Below are positions 51,804 to 62,036 of a stretch of 64,000 nucleotides of DNA, piece after piece (the first letter of the stretch is position 1; every line of letters starts with the position of its first letter). The notes below the pieces were generated by a model, which did no database searches, was not told the DNA's origin, and saw nothing but the letters and a program-made list of their open reading frames with translations. A program made the translations under genes and the position numbers. Source of the DNA: an uncultured Agathobacter sp. (GTDB taxonomy: Bacteria; Bacillota; Clostridia; Lachnospirales; Lachnospiraceae); the NCBI GenBank assembly GCA_934307695.1, contig CAKRCS010000001.1:186001-250000 (forward strand), written 5' to 3'.

Positions 51804-51832
51804 TTGGAAATTTATGCAGGGTATGATATAAT
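51804..51832 (+). promoter_or_regulatory. Strong promoter of the GH13 gene
   Basis: TTGGAA (51804-51809), 17 bp, extended -10 TGATATAAT (51824-51832). The predicted leader is about 85 bases. Confidence 0.75.
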
Positions 51833-51925
51833 AAGCGAAGCTTTTTGAGATGCACTGCGTTTGCATGATCGGAGCGCGTGTCAAAAAAAGTTTAAAGAAC
51901 TAGAAGAAAAGTGAGGTAGCAGATC

Positions 51926-53236
51926 ATGTGGGCTTATGAGAGCGTTTTTTATCAGATATATCCGTTGGGATTTTGCGGTGCGCCCTTTGAAAATGATGGG
52001 GTATTGGAGCATCGCATCTTAAAGGTGAATGACTGGATTTTGCACATCAAGAAGCTGGGAGCAAATGCGATTTATTTTTCACCGGTATTTGAATCGGATA
52101 CGCATGGGTACAATACCAGAGATTATACAAAGATTGATACCAGACTCGGAACGAATGCGGATTTTGCGGGAGTGTGCAAGAACTTGTCCGAGGCTGGAAT
52201 CAAGGTTGTGCTGGATGGCGTGTTCAATCATGTCGGAAGAGGCTTCTGGGCGTTTCAGGATGTACTCAAAAACCGCGAGGCATCCCCGTATGTCAACTGG
52301 TTTTCGCGGATTGCCTTCGATGGCAATTCCAACTATAACGATGGACTGTGGTACGAGGGCTGGGAAGGCAATTACGATCTCGTAAAATTGAACCTTCGCA
52401 ACGAGGAGGTCATCCAGCACATTTTTTCGGCGATCCGCGGATGGGTGGACGAATTTGGCATTGACGGGCTGCGCTTGGACGTGGCGTATTGTCTGGATCA
52501 TGATTTCCTAAGACGGCTGCGCACATTCTGCAACGAGCTAAAACCGGACTTTTTCCTGGTCGGTGAGACCTTACACGGGGACTATAACCAGATCATGAAT
52601 GACGGAATGCTCCATTCGGTGACTAACTATGAGTGTTACAAGGGACTGCATTCGAGTTTTAATTCCATGAACATGTTCGAGATCAATCATTCCCTGCTGC
52701 GGCAGTTTGGACCGGAGCAGTGGACACTTTACAAGGGCAAGCACCTGCTCTCATTCGTGGATAATCATGATGTGACGAGAGTGGCAAGCATCCTGAATAA
52801 TCCGGCGCATCTGCCGCTGATCTATGCGCTGGCATTTGGTATGCCGGGCATTCCGTGCGTGTATTACGGAAGTGAATGGGGAGCGACCGGCCGAAAGGAG
52901 GAGGGAGATCCTTCTCTGCGCCTGTCGTACGACAAGCCGGTCTGGAATGATCTTACAGACTGGATACAGCATCTTGCAGAGGCTAAGAAAAGCTCAAAGG
53001 CATTGCAGTACGGGGATTTCCGCTCGGTTGTACTGACAAATGGACAGTGCGTATTTAGGCGGGAGTGGGAAGGCGAAAAGGTATTTGTTGCAATCAATGC
53101 AACAGAGCATCCATTTTTTGCAGGATTTGATGCAGAGGGCGGTCATGCTGTGGACTTAATTACAGGCGAAGAGATGCAGATTCCGGGAGGGTATGAACTT
53201 CCGGGATACAGCGCATACTTCTGGAAGCTTGTGTAG
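51926..53236 (+). CDS. GH13 alpha-amylase family glycosidase, intracellular
   Basis: This 436-residue protein has no signal peptide. The (beta/alpha)8 fold is marked by VVLDGVFNHVG, the nucleophile D185 in GLRLDVAY, the acid/base E214 in VGETLHGD and D282 in FVDNHDVTR. It is short for GH13 and lacks an N-terminal starch-binding or cyclomaltodextrinase-type domain. It probably cleaves maltodextrins or a related alpha-glucan inside the cell; exact substrate cannot be told. MutY follows 12 bp downstream and may be co-transcribed. Confidence 0.85.
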   Translation: MWAYESVFYQIYPLGFCGAPFENDGVLEHRILKVNDWILHIKKLGANAIYFSPVFESDTHGYNTRDYTKIDTRLGTNADFAGVCKNLSEAGIKVVLDGVFNHVGRGFWAFQDVLKNREASPYVNWFSRIAFDGNSNYNDGLWYEGWEGNYDLVKLNLRNEEVIQHIFSAIRGWVDEFGIDGLRLDVAYCLDHDFLRRLRTFCNELKPDFFLVGETLHGDYNQIMNDGMLHSVTNYECYKGLHSSFNSMNMFEINHSLLRQFGPEQWTLYKGKHLLSFVDNHDVTRVASILNNPAHLPLIYALAFGMPGIPCVYYGSEWGATGRKEEGDPSLRLSYDKPVWNDLTDWIQHLAEAKKSSKALQYGDFRSVVLTNGQCVFRREWEGEKVFVAINATEHPFFAGFDAEGGHAVDLITGEEMQIPGGYELPGYSAYFWKLV

Positions 53237-53248
53237 ATTGGAATTGAT

Positions 53249-54355
53249 ATGCTGGATGATTTTGCACTGGAACAACTAATTGAACCGCTTCAACGCTGGT
53301 TCTTGGGAAGCGCGCGGGTATTGCCGTGGAGGGAGAACCCGACACCTTACTATGTCTGGGTCTCTGAGATCATGCTGCAGCAGACACGCGTGGAGGCAGT
53401 CAAGCCATATTTTGAGCGTTTCATCGGGGAGCTGCCGGATATAAAAGCGCTTGCGGACTGCCCGGAGGACCGTCTGCTAAAGCTGTGGGAGGGACTTGGC
53501 TACTATAACCGGGTCCGTAACTTAAATATCGCGGCAAAGCAGATCACCTCGGATTACGGCGGGGCTATGCCGGGGGAATATGAGGAACTGCTTAAGCTAA
53601 AGGGCATCGGGCATTATACCGCGGGCGCGATCGCATCCATCGCTTTTGGACAACCGGTTCCTGCGGTGGATGGAAATGTGCTGCGCGTTATCTCGCGCGT
53701 GACGGCGGACGATTCCGATATTATGAAACAATCCGTCCGGAACAATATGGAGGAGCGCCTGCGCGGATTGATGGAGACGTATGCCACGCAGGGGAGCTTA
53801 AAGCCCTCGATGTTCAATCAGGCGCTGATGGAGCTGGGGGCGATGGTATGCGTGCCGAACGGGCAGCCACATTGTGAGGAGTGTCCGTGGCAGGATATGT
53901 GTCTGGCAAGGAAAGAGCAGCGGATCCATGAGCTTCCGGTCAAGACAAAAGCAAAAGAGCGCCGCATAGAGGAGCGCACCGTGTTTGTTATCCGCGATGG
54001 AGAGCGGGTAATCCTTGGAAAACGTCCGAAGAAGGGGCTGCTTGCCGGACTGTATGAGTTCCCTAATATTGAGGGAAGCCTAAGTCAAAAGGAAGCACTT
54101 GGCTATTTGAAGGGGCAGGGATATTCACCGATCCGTATCCAGCCGCTGCCGGAGGCAAAGCACATCTTTTCCCATGTGGAATGGCACATGACCGGATATC
54201 TGGTGACGGTTTCGGAGCTTGATGCGGCAGAGGTGTCGGACGAGGTAAAAAAGCAGCAGTTCATGGTGGAGGTCGAGGAAGCGAGAGATCACTACGCGAT
54301 TCCTACTGCGTTTTCAAAATATGCCGCGTATATGAATATACCGCTTGGAAAATAG
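53249..54355 (+). CDS. mutY: A/G-specific adenine DNA glycosylase
   Basis: This 368-residue repair enzyme removes adenine mispaired with 8-oxoguanine. The N-terminal domain has LPWRENPTPYYVWVSEIMLQ, the helix-hairpin-helix LKGIGHYTAGAIASIAF and the catalytic aspartate in AVDGNVLRV. Four cysteines (C-x7-C-x2-C-x5-C, CVPNGQPHCEECPWQDMC) bind the iron-sulfur cluster. The C-terminal NUDIX-like domain (GKRPKKGLLAGLYEFPN, FSHVEWHMTGY) recognises the 8-oxoguanine. The ribosome-binding site is poor, which suggests coupling to the GH13 gene. Confidence 0.95.
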   Translation: MLDDFALEQLIEPLQRWFLGSARVLPWRENPTPYYVWVSEIMLQQTRVEAVKPYFERFIGELPDIKALADCPEDRLLKLWEGLGYYNRVRNLNIAAKQITSDYGGAMPGEYEELLKLKGIGHYTAGAIASIAFGQPVPAVDGNVLRVISRVTADDSDIMKQSVRNNMEERLRGLMETYATQGSLKPSMFNQALMELGAMVCVPNGQPHCEECPWQDMCLARKEQRIHELPVKTKAKERRIEERTVFVIRDGERVILGKRPKKGLLAGLYEFPNIEGSLSQKEALGYLKGQGYSPIRIQPLPEAKHIFSHVEWHMTGYLVTVSELDAAEVSDEVKKQQFMVEVEEARDHYAIPTAFSKYAAYMNIPLGK

Positions 54356-54374
54356 AAAATCGATTTTACAACGC

Positions 54375-54409
54375 AAAATAGCTGAGGCGATAAGCCCCAG
54401 CTATTTTTA
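54375..54409. terminator. Bidirectional terminator between mutY and the cellobiose phosphorylase gene
   Basis: AAAATAGCTG (54375-54384) pairs with CAGCTATTTT (54398-54407), extended inward by GGC/GCC after one mismatch. A and T tracts on both sides suit both convergent genes. Confidence 0.75.
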
Positions 54410-54433
54410 TGGAGAAAACGATGAAGAACAAAT

Positions 54434-56887
54434 TTAGCCCATGATGGCTTCAACGGTTACTTCGGAACCGGATACCATCTCAACCGGAATGACGCAGCCT
54501 GCAACAGGTGTGCCATTGACGGTAAGGGACTTGATACCCTTCTCTACATGATCCGGATTCTTGACGGTGATGTGGTAGGTTACACCACGGAAATCACGCT
54601 TCGCCTCAAATCCATCGAGTGAAGAAGGAATACACGGATCAACTGCAAGTCCGTCATAATCCGGACGGATTCCGAGGATGTACTGTGATACATCAAGGAA
54701 TGTCCATGCAGCAGTACCGGTCAGCCAGCTATTCTTAGCTTCGCCAAAGTTTGGTGCATCTTTTCCGGCAATCATCTGAGAGTATACATACGGCTCGGTG
54801 CGGTGAATCTCGCTGATGTCCTCAATGTAAGCCGGGCATGTGCGGGTGTATACCTGCCAAGCGCGGTTACCGCGTCCAATAACGGTCTCTGCGATGGAGA
54901 TCCAAGGATTGTTGTGACAGAAGATTCCGGCATTCTCTTTGTATCCTGGTGGATAAGAGGAAATCTCGCCAAGCTCAACGTGGTATCTGTGGTATGGCGG
55001 CTGGAGAAGCACGATGCCGTATTTGGTATCGAGATATTTCTCAACAGACTGCATGGACTTTAAGCAGTAGCCTTCGTCCTTGCCGATCTCTGCCATTACG
55101 CAGAAGCCCTGCGGCTCGATGAAGATCTTGCCGTCCTCGCATTCCTTGGAACCGATCTTGTTCTTGTAGTGGTCGTATGCGCGGAGGAACCATTCACCGT
55201 CCCAGCCGGCATCCATAACGGTGGCACTCATCTTGTCGATCTCTTTCTGTGCCTGTGCTGCCTCCTCGTCCAGTCCGCGGTGCTTGCAGATCTCAACATA
55301 ATCCTTGCCATATTTTACGAACATTCCGGCGATGAATACGGATTCTGCATTCGGTCCCTCGGATGGTCCGAAGGTCTGGAAGGATTCGCCCGGCTCCTCG
55401 GAGAAGCAGTTTAAGTTCAGACAGTCATTCCAGTCCGCACGTCCGATCTGTGGAAGACCGTGAGGTCCGATGTGGTTGACGGTATAATTGAAGGAGCGGC
55501 GTAAATGCTCCATGAAATCGGTTGCCTTGGACTCGTCGTTGTCGTAAGGGGTGATCTCATCGAGGATGCTGTAATCGCCGGTTTCCTTTATGTATGCAGC
55601 GGTTCCTGCAATCAGCCATAACGGATCATCATTGAAGCCGCTTCCGATGTCTGCGTTGCCCTTCTTGGTAAGAGGCTGGTACTGATGGTAAGCGGAGCCG
55701 TCCTCAAACTGTGTGGAAGCGATGTCAAGGATTCTCTGTCTTGCACGATCCGGGATCAGGTGAACGAAGCCGAGCAGATCCTGGCAGGAATCTCTAAATC
55801 CCATACCACGGCCGATTCCGGACTCAAAGTAGGAAGCGGAACGGCTCATGTTAAAGGTTACCATACACTGGTACTGATGCCATACATTGACCATGCGGTC
55901 GAGCTTCTCCTCGGAGGATCTGACGGTAAAGTGGGAGAGAAGACCATCCCAGTATTCCTTTAATGCTGCGAGTGCGGCATCTGCCTTCTCGGTGGTGTTG
56001 TAGCGCTCAAGCATCGCATCTGCTGGCGCACGGTTGATCACGCCCTCCTCCGGACGGCCGATCCATTTCTCGGCAACCGGATTCTCGACATAGCCAAGAA
56101 CAAATACGAAGGTCTTGCTCTCGCCCGGTGCCAAAGATACACAAAGCTGGTGGGAACCAACCGGAGCCCAGCCGCTTGCAACGGAGTTCCTGGAGGTTCC
56201 GGTAACGACAACCTCAGGCGCGCCGTTCTCGCCGTAAGCACCGAGGAAGGAATCCCTGTCGGTGTCAAAGCCGGCAACCGGTGCATTGACTGCGTAGACT
56301 GCATAGTGATTGCGGCGCTCGCGGTACTCGGTCTTGTGGAAAAGCTGTGATCCGTCTGCATGGATCTCAACCTCACCGGTGGAGAAGTTGCGCTGGAAGT
56401 TGGTCATATCGTCCATCGCATTCCACAGACAGAACTCTACATAAGAAAATACCTGAAACTCCTTCGGAGCATCAGAGTTATTTGTTAAGGTAAGTTTATT
56501 GATCTCGCAGGTGTCGCCCATCGGAACGAAATCGGTAAGCTGTGCGGTCAGACCATTCTTGCTGCCGGTGAACTGGGAGTAGCCCATACCGTGGCGGCAT
56601 TCATAGGAATCAAGCTCTGTCTTGGTCGGCATCCAGCCCGGATTCCAGATCGTGTTTCCTTCCTTAATATAGTAGTAATGACCGTTGCTGTCGTAAGGAA
56701 CATTGTTGTAACGGTAGCGGGTCAAGCGGAGAAGCTTTGCATCTTTGTAGAAGCTGTAGCCGCCGCAGGTGTTAGACACCAGAGAGAAGAAATCTTCGCA
56801 GCCGAGGTAATTGATCCAAGGGAGCGGGGTCTTCGGGGATGTGATGACGTATTCTTTGTTGGCGTCATCGAAAAATCCAAACTTCAT
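54434..56887 (-). CDS. Cellobiose phosphorylase (GH94)
   Basis: This 817-residue intracellular enzyme splits cellobiose with phosphate into glucose 1-phosphate and glucose. The N-terminal domain begins [15 protein letters not shown] with [17 protein letters not shown], typical of cellobiose rather than cellodextrin or chitobiose phosphorylases. The catalytic-domain blocks include [20 protein letters not shown] and the catalytic aspartate in [10 protein letters not shown]. The C-terminal region has [26 protein letters not shown] precedes the ATG. It is divergent from a LacI regulator with five operator-like boxes between, and the sugar importer follows that regulator. Confidence 0.93.
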   Translation of the reverse strand: MKFGFFDDANKEYVITSPKTPLPWINYLGCEDFFSLVSNTCGGYSFYKDAKLLRLTRYRYNNVPYDSNGHYYYIKEGNTIWNPGWMPTKTELDSYECRHGMGYSQFTGSKNGLTAQLTDFVPMGDTCEINKLTLTNNSDAPKEFQVFSYVEFCLWNAMDDMTNFQRNFSTGEVEIHADGSQLFHKTEYRERRNHYAVYAVNAPVAGFDTDRDSFLGAYGENGAPEVVVTGTSRNSVASGWAPVGSHQLCVSLAPGESKTFVFVLGYVENPVAEKWIGRPEEGVINRAPADAMLERYNTTEKADAALAALKEYWDGLLSHFTVRSSEEKLDRMVNVWHQYQCMVTFNMSRSASYFESGIGRGMGFRDSCQDLLGFVHLIPDRARQRILDIASTQFEDGSAYHQYQPLTKKGNADIGSGFNDDPLWLIAGTAAYIKETGDYSILDEITPYDNDESKATDFMEHLRRSFNYTVNHIGPHGLPQIGRADWNDCLNLNCFSEEPGESFQTFGPSEGPNAESVFIAGMFVKYGKDYVEICKHRGLDEEAAQAQKEIDKMSATVMDAGWDGEWFLRAYDHYKNKIGSKECEDGKIFIEPQGFCVMAEIGKDEGYCLKSMQSVEKYLDTKYGIVLLQPPYHRYHVELGEISSYPPGYKENAGIFCHNNPWISIAETVIGRGNRAWQVYTRTCPAYIEDISEIHRTEPYVYSQMIAGKDAPNFGEAKNSWLTGTAAWTFLDVSQYILGIRPDYDGLAVDPCIPSSLDGFEAKRDFRGVTYHITVKNPDHVEKGIKSLTVNGTPVAGCVIPVEMVSGSEVTVEAIMG

Positions 56888-56924
56888 ATTTAGATCCTCC
56901 TAAATTATTTTTGAAATACATATC

Positions 56925-57224
56925 GAAAACGTTTAAGTAACTACATTTCGTATATAAGTATATCTGCCAGAAACAAAAAAAGCAAGTGAAAACGTTGAAA
57001 ATAGGCGCTTTTGGCATATTGTACAAAAATGGAAAATGTTTTTGGATAAAACGATTAAGTACGAAATTTTACGGAAATTTACGAAAACGTTTTAGTTAGA
57101 GAAAAATCTAGTGGAAAAATGCACAAAAATGGATATGCAAAAATATGAAATTAGACGAATTGACGAAAAAGACTTGAAAAGTGACTCGGAAAGGAGTATT
57201 GTAATCTTACGAAAACGATTAAGC
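56925..57224. promoter_or_regulatory. Five LacI-type operator-like boxes
   Basis: The 371-bp divergent gap holds five sites matching GAAAACGWTTWAGT: 56925-56938, 56988-57001, 57047-57060, 57083-57096 and 57211-57224. Two have the perfect palindrome AAACGTTT at their centre. The box at 56988 also matches a catabolite-responsive element (TGAAAACGTTGAAA) at all but one position. The last box lies 35 bp before the lacI start. The rest of the gap is AT-rich with no gene. Confidence 0.7.
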
Positions 57225-57258
57225 AATCGGTTCGCAACGTGTATGTGAGGGAAGTGAC

Positions 57259-58269
57259 ATGGTCTCTTTAAAGGATATCGCGGCTGTCTGCGGAGTGTCG
57301 ACGGCGACGGTCAGCAAGGCATTACGTGATCAAATTGATATAAGTGAAGAGACGAGAGATCGCATCAAGCAGATGGCAGATCAGATGGGGTATTTTCCGA
57401 ACGCAGCAGCAAGGGCTCTTAAGACCAATGAATCAAAGAACCTCGGCGTTTTATATGAGGAGGATACCGGCAAGGGACTTGCCCACGAGTATTTCTCAGG
57501 AGTGCTGCAAGGGTTTAAGATGCAGGCGGAGAAGTTAGGATATGACATTACCTTTATCAATACGCATCATGGAATGCAGGGAATGTCTTATCTGGAACAT
57601 TGCAGATACCGCAACTTTGCAGGGGTGGTTATCGTGTGTGCCGCTTATTCGGATCCGGAAGTACTCGAACTGTTAAACAGCGATTTCCCGACAGTGACGA
57701 TTGACTTTGTACACCATAACTGTACAGCAGTCAATTCCAACAACGTGCAGGGCATGCGGGAACTTCTCGAATACATAATGAGTATGGGACACAGACGTAT
57801 CGCATACATCCACGGAGAAGATTATTCTGTAGTTACCAAGGAACGCATTGCTACATTTTATCAGGTGATGGAAGAACATAACCTGCCGGTGGACGAAGCC
57901 TATATAAAGGAAGGCCTTTATCTGGAGCCGGAGGTGGCAGAGCAGCGGACCAAAGAACTCTTACAGATGCCGCAGCCGCCAACCTGCATCCTTTACCCGG
58001 ATGACACGGCATTGATTGGCGGGGTGAATGCCATACGGGAGATGGAGCTTCGCATCCCGGATGATATTTCGGTGGCAGGATATGACGGAACGAGTTATTC
58101 CCAGATGTTATATCCGAAGGCAACAACAATCCAACAGGATACAAATCGGATCGGCAAGGAAGCAGCAAGCCGTCTGATCAGTATTATAGAAAAACCTAAG
58201 ACAGCACTTATGGAACGGGTGATTGTCGAGGGCATCCTGATCAAAGGCCAGACCGTTGGCAGGATTTAA
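57259..58269 (+). CDS. LacI family transcriptional regulator
   Basis: This 336-residue protein has the N-terminal HTH and hinge SLKDIAAVCGVSTATVSKALRD with YFPNAAARALKTNESKNLGVL. The periplasmic-binding-protein-like sensor covers residues about 60-335, with ILYPDDTALIGGVNA and VAGYDGTSYSQMLYPKATTI. It probably represses the cellobiose phosphorylase gene and its own operon and is released by cellobiose or a related sugar; the ligand is inferred from neighbours. The importer genes follow after 75 bp without a terminator. Confidence 0.9.
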   Translation: MVSLKDIAAVCGVSTATVSKALRDQIDISEETRDRIKQMADQMGYFPNAAARALKTNESKNLGVLYEEDTGKGLAHEYFSGVLQGFKMQAEKLGYDITFINTHHGMQGMSYLEHCRYRNFAGVVIVCAAYSDPEVLELLNSDFPTVTIDFVHHNCTAVNSNNVQGMRELLEYIMSMGHRRIAYIHGEDYSVVTKERIATFYQVMEEHNLPVDEAYIKEGLYLEPEVAEQRTKELLQMPQPPTCILYPDDTALIGGVNAIREMELRIPDDISVAGYDGTSYSQMLYPKATTIQQDTNRIGKEAASRLISIIEKPKTALMERVIVEGILIKGQTVGRI

Positions 58270-58344
58270 GCAACCAGATCTTTCGGGATACCGGAGATCA
58301 AGATTCAAAAAAGCCGGAAGGCAAAATAAGGAGGAGGATTTTCA

Positions 58345-59781
58345 ATGAAAAAGAAAATCGTAAGCACTTTATTGTGCGCAGCAATGGCAGCTACTATGTT
58401 AGCTGGATGTGGCAGCAGTGATGCTGGTAATGACGCAGGAACAAATGATTCCAATACCAGCGCAGATGCAGGAACAGATGCTGGTTCTGATGCAGGAACA
58501 GACGCAGGTTCCGATGCAGGAAGCGACGCTTCATACACAGGAAATATTTCAATCATGCACTTCTCAACTTCAGAAGAGTCTGAGGGAAATGGTGGATCTG
58601 ATGGATTCAGAACATGCCTTGCAAAGTGGCAGGAAGAGAACCCGGACATCACACTTGATGAGACCGTTCTTGCAAATGCTGATTACAAGACACAGATTGC
58701 TACTCTTGCAGCAGCAGATGACCTTCCGGATGTATTCCTTCTTCAGGGTATGAATACCATCAGCTGGGCAAATCAGGGACTTGTATATGATCTGACAGAC
58801 TCTATTAAGTCTTCACCTTATGCAGATCTGTATAACATGGACTACTTAGTACCATTTACAGCAGGCGGTGAGTATTATGCTTATCCGGCATTGACCGGTG
58901 GTACCTGTACCGTTGTCGTTTATGATGAGGCTATGTGGAAGGCTGCCGGATATGATGCATTCCCAACCACATGGGCAGATGTTGAAGCAGCAGATGCTTA
59001 CTTCAACGAGCAGGGCATCGATACCATAGCATTTGGTAACCAGGGACAGTGGAATATGAACTCTGACTTTATGTCATGCTTAGGATATCAGTACACCGGA
59101 ACCGAATGGTTCTCTAACATCATCGCTGGTAACGGTCAGGCAGCTTTCACAGATCCTGAGTTTGTTGCAGCTTTGACTGAGACACAGCGTCTCTTCCATG
59201 ATACTGACCTGTTCAACAAGGACTTCAACGCACTGACCAACGAGGATGCCCGTGAGCTTTACATCTCTGGTAAGGCTGCAGCTTTCATTGGCGGTAACTG
59301 GGATGTATCTTACATTCAGGCTACATTGGCAGACACTGACAAGTACAACACCACTAAGTTCGCTGTCCTTCCACAGGCTGCAGATGCAACCAAGTATGAG
59401 AAGTTCCAGAATATTGGTCTTGGATATGGTGTAGCTATCAGCGCTAAGGTTGCTGATGATCCGGCAAAGCTTGCAGCATGCATCAACCTTGCACAGTACT
59501 TAACCGGTACCGAGTTCTCTAACTATGTTGGTGAGAACTACGCACTTGGCGGATTCTGCGGATCTGATTTCGATCTTTCCAAGTTTGATCAGTTTACACA
59601 GGATTTCTACAACTTCTCTTATGTTGATAACAAGGGCTGTGAAATCTACGACTCTTATGTAGATGGTTCTGTATGGTCTGTATTAAATACAGAGATGCAG
59701 GAAATGGTAAATGGTGACAAGGATCCTGCTACCGTAGCGGCTGATACTCAGGCTGCTTACGAGGCATATCTTGCACAGTAA
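58345..59781 (+). CDS. ABC sugar transporter substrate-binding lipoprotein
   Basis: This 478-residue family 1 solute-binding protein has a signal peptide with lipobox LAGCGSS (cysteine near residue 22). A low-complexity linker of repeated Asp-Ala-Gly and Gly-Ser/Thr units (about residues 23-65) is encoded by 24-bp near-perfect repeats (58468-58515). The mature fold has [22 protein letters not shown] and [16 protein letters not shown]. It is most likely the cellobiose or cello-oligosaccharide binder, given the GH94 enzyme and LacI regulator next to it. GGAGGAGG precedes the ATG. Confidence 0.88.
   Translation: MKKKIVSTLLCAAMAATMLAGCGSSDAGNDAGTNDSNTSADAGTDAGSDAGTDAGSDAGSDASYTGNISIMHFSTSEESEGNGGSDGFRTCLAKWQEENPDITLDETVLANADYKTQIATLAAADDLPDVFLLQGMNTISWANQGLVYDLTDSIKSSPYADLYNMDYLVPFTAGGEYYAYPALTGGTCTVVVYDEAMWKAAGYDAFPTTWADVEAADAYFNEQGIDTIAFGNQGQWNMNSDFMSCLGYQYTGTEWFSNIIAGNGQAAFTDPEFVAALTETQRLFHDTDLFNKDFNALTNEDARELYISGKAAAFIGGNWDVSYIQATLADTDKYNTTKFAVLPQAADATKYEKFQNIGLGYGVAISAKVADDPAKLAACINLAQYLTGTEFSNYVGENYALGGFCGSDFDLSKFDQFTQDFYNFSYVDNKGCEIYDSYVDGSVWSVLNTEMQEMVNGDKDPATVAADTQAAYEAYLAQ
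58468..58530 (+). repeat. Coding tandem repeat in the lipoprotein linker
   Basis: Two 24-bp units (58468-58491, 58492-58515) differ at three positions, all silent, and a partial third unit ends at 58530. They encode alternating Ala-Gly-Thr/Ser-Asp residues. Confidence 0.8.
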
Positions 59782-59801
59782 GTTTACTTAGAAGCATATA
59801 T

Positions 59802-59828
59802 ACCGTCCGGACATATTGTCCGGGCGGT
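59802..59828 (+). terminator. Hairpin after the substrate-binding protein gene
   Basis: ACCGTCCGGACA (59802-59813) pairs with TGTCCGGGCGGT (59817-59828) with one G-T pair. There is little T run after it, so it may protect the 3' end of the upstream RNA. Confidence 0.65.
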
Positions 59829-59835
59829 TATATAA

Positions 59836-59868
59836 AACGAAGCAACGCGTTGGCTTCGTTATTTTTTT
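59836..59868 (+). terminator. Intra-operon terminator before the permeases
   Basis: AACGAAGC (59836-59843) pairs with GCTTCGTT (59853-59860), followed by ATTTTTTT. Located inside the import operon, it would leave the binding protein made in excess over the permeases. Confidence 0.75.
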
Positions 59869-59916
59869 AAAAGCCTTTTTACGGAATGATGTACAACTTG
59901 AACGGGAGGCAATGTT

Positions 59917-60897
59917 ATGCTGAAATCGATTAAACCAAAGAAATGGGTAATAGCTGCATATTTGTTTATACCGGTTGCACTTTACATATTCACCGTATTT
60001 GCACCATTGGTAGCAGCCTTGTTTTATAGCTTCTTTGACTGGAAGGGCGGCCCTGCTAAGACTTTTAGCGGAATCTCAAACTATATAACGTTATTTCACG
60101 ATGCGGAATTCTGGGCTTCCTTTAGACATAATATTTTTCTGGTAGTTGCTTGTATTATTGGACAGATTGGAATTGCATTTATCATGGTTATGCTTGTCAA
60201 TTCCAAGTTAGCAAAAGCGAAAGGTATCCATAGAACATTCGGATTTTTTCCAAGCACAATATCAGCAGTCTGCATTGGTTACATCTGGATGATGATCTAT
60301 GATTATAATAAAGGATTGTTGAACTGGTTTCTTGAGGCGATTGGTAAGGGTGATGCGAAGAAAGTGTGGTTGAACGAACCGGGACTGATCATGCTTTTGG
60401 TTGCCATTCCTTTGATCTGGCAGTTCATCGGATATTACATGGTAATTCTTCTGTCGGCGGTATCCTCCATCAGCACGGAGGTATTAGAGTCCGCAGAGAT
60501 TGATGGAGCAACTGGTTTCCAGCGTGCCCGCTATATTGTATTACCACTTGTAAAGAACACCATTTTGGTATGTATCACCCTGTGTATCGCAGGTAACATG
60601 AAAGCCTTTGATAACATCTACGTTATGACAAAGGGCGGACCGGGATATTCATCCATGGTTATGGCAATGTACGGATACAAAGTGTCATTTGAGCAGTCCA
60701 ACTTAGGATATGGTTCATGTATTTCTGTAGGAATCTTCGTGCTGTCACTCGCAGTTATCGGTGGTTCCCAGGCTCTCCTTAAGTACCTTACCACAGATAA
60801 GTACGACAGGGATGAGCAGAAGCGCCTGAACCAGATTGAGAAGGAAAGAAGACAGGCAGCTAAGATGCGCAGGAAAGGGGGAGCTTTAAATGTCTAA
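59917..60897 (+). CDS. ABC sugar transporter permease (MalF-like)
   Basis: This 326-residue permease has six membrane helices. The EAA loop that contacts the ATPase is EIDGATGFQRARYIVLPL (about residues 192-209). It ends with a strongly basic cytoplasmic tail (KERRQAAKMRRKGG). With the next gene it forms the membrane pore of a carbohydrate importer of the CUT1 type. No ATPase gene is in the cluster, so a shared MsmK-type ATPase elsewhere is likely. It overlaps the next gene by 8 bp. GGGAGG precedes the start. Confidence 0.9.
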   Translation: MLKSIKPKKWVIAAYLFIPVALYIFTVFAPLVAALFYSFFDWKGGPAKTFSGISNYITLFHDAEFWASFRHNIFLVVACIIGQIGIAFIMVMLVNSKLAKAKGIHRTFGFFPSTISAVCIGYIWMMIYDYNKGLLNWFLEAIGKGDAKKVWLNEPGLIMLLVAIPLIWQFIGYYMVILLSAVSSISTEVLESAEIDGATGFQRARYIVLPLVKNTILVCITLCIAGNMKAFDNIYVMTKGGPGYSSMVMAMYGYKVSFEQSNLGYGSCISVGIFVLSLAVIGGSQALLKYLTTDKYDRDEQKRLNQIEKERRQAAKMRRKGGALNV

Positions 60898-61774
60898 GGA
60901 AGTTGTAGTGAAGCCGGTTGAGAGCAAGTCAACAGGTAAGACAATAAAGAAAGGCATCCTCGGAGTTATCATCAATGCTATTTTGATCATATTCTCTGCA
61001 TCATGCATTTTCCCACTGGTGTGGATGCTGTATTCCTCTCTGAAGGAAAAACGAGTATTCAACGCAGATATTATCGGATTGCCAACCGATCCGTCTATTG
61101 TAAACTATAAAAAAATCTTATCCAACAAGGACTTTAACATTTTGTCCACCATGTGGAACAGTCTCCGCACCACGGTTATCTCGGTTATCCTGATCGTTTT
61201 GATCGCGTTTATTGTTGGATACATTCTTGCAAGAATTGATTTTGCATTGAATAAGCCGTTATATGTTATGTTCCTGATGGGTATGCTGATCCCAATCCAT
61301 TCCTTGATGGTTCCGATCTACATTATCTTTTCAAGAACGAATTTATCAAACCACTGGTTTACATTGTTATTCCCTTATGTTGCGTTCGCGTTGCCGATGT
61401 CGATATTCCTGGTGCAGGGCTATGTAAAGGGAATACCGGTAGAACTGGAAGAGGCTGCGGCAATCGATGGTTCTTCCTTTTCCAAGACGATGTTTGGAAT
61501 CATCTTACCGGTCTGCAAACCGATTCTGGTTACGGTTGCAATCATCAATGTATTTAGCTGCTGGAATGAATTCTCATTTGCTTTGATTCTTATCAAGGAT
61601 CGAATCCTTTATACCGTTCCTCTTGGATTGAAGCAGTTTACCGGACAGTTCAGTTCAGACTATCCGAAGATGATGGCGGCAATGCTGCTTACCATGTCAC
61701 CGGTCGTTGTGTTCTACTTTGCATTCAGCAAGCAGATCATCAAGGGAATGGTTGCCGGTGCAGTAAAAGGTTAA
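60890..61774 (+). CDS. ABC sugar transporter permease (MalG-like)
   Basis: This 294-residue permease has six membrane helices and the EAA loop ELEEAAAIDGSSFSKTMF (about residues 184-201), the MalG pattern. It pairs with the MalF-like protein. The C-terminus SKQIIKGMVAGAVKG is typical of CUT1 permeases. It is the last gene of the cellobiose import operon; a terminator follows at 61820. Confidence 0.9.
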   Translation: MSKEVVVKPVESKSTGKTIKKGILGVIINAILIIFSASCIFPLVWMLYSSLKEKRVFNADIIGLPTDPSIVNYKKILSNKDFNILSTMWNSLRTTVISVILIVLIAFIVGYILARIDFALNKPLYVMFLMGMLIPIHSLMVPIYIIFSRTNLSNHWFTLLFPYVAFALPMSIFLVQGYVKGIPVELEEAAAIDGSSFSKTMFGIILPVCKPILVTVAIINVFSCWNEFSFALILIKDRILYTVPLGLKQFTGQFSSDYPKMMAAMLLTMSPVVVFYFAFSKQIIKGMVAGAVKG

Positions 61775-61819
61775 AAAGTATTCTTCAAATAATAATTTCT
61801 TTTCATTTTTCCTCAAACA

Positions 61820-61849
61820 AAAACCCTTCGCGTCTTGCGGAGGGTTTTT
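61820..61849 (+). terminator. Intrinsic terminator after the sugar permease operon
   Basis: AAAACCCTTCGC pairs with GCGGAGGGTTTT with one G-T pair, then a T run. It closes the transporter operon. Confidence 0.85.
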
Positions 61850-62036
61850 GCGTTGAATCCAAAATGGAACATATCACATGGAGTATTTTACCCCAATCTT
61901 ACAAAATTCGACATAAATGTCAAAAAAGGGCGAAAGATTTTCCGTATTTAAAGGCAAAAAATGTGGAATGGTGCATAAAAATATGATATAGTTAAAATCG
62001 AATTTTATCGCTGTAGTTATAATTTGGAGGTCTTTT

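Noticed and set aside
58468..58530. Direct repeats resembling a small CRISPR or satellite
   Set aside because: They are in frame inside a lipoprotein linker and have no spacers.
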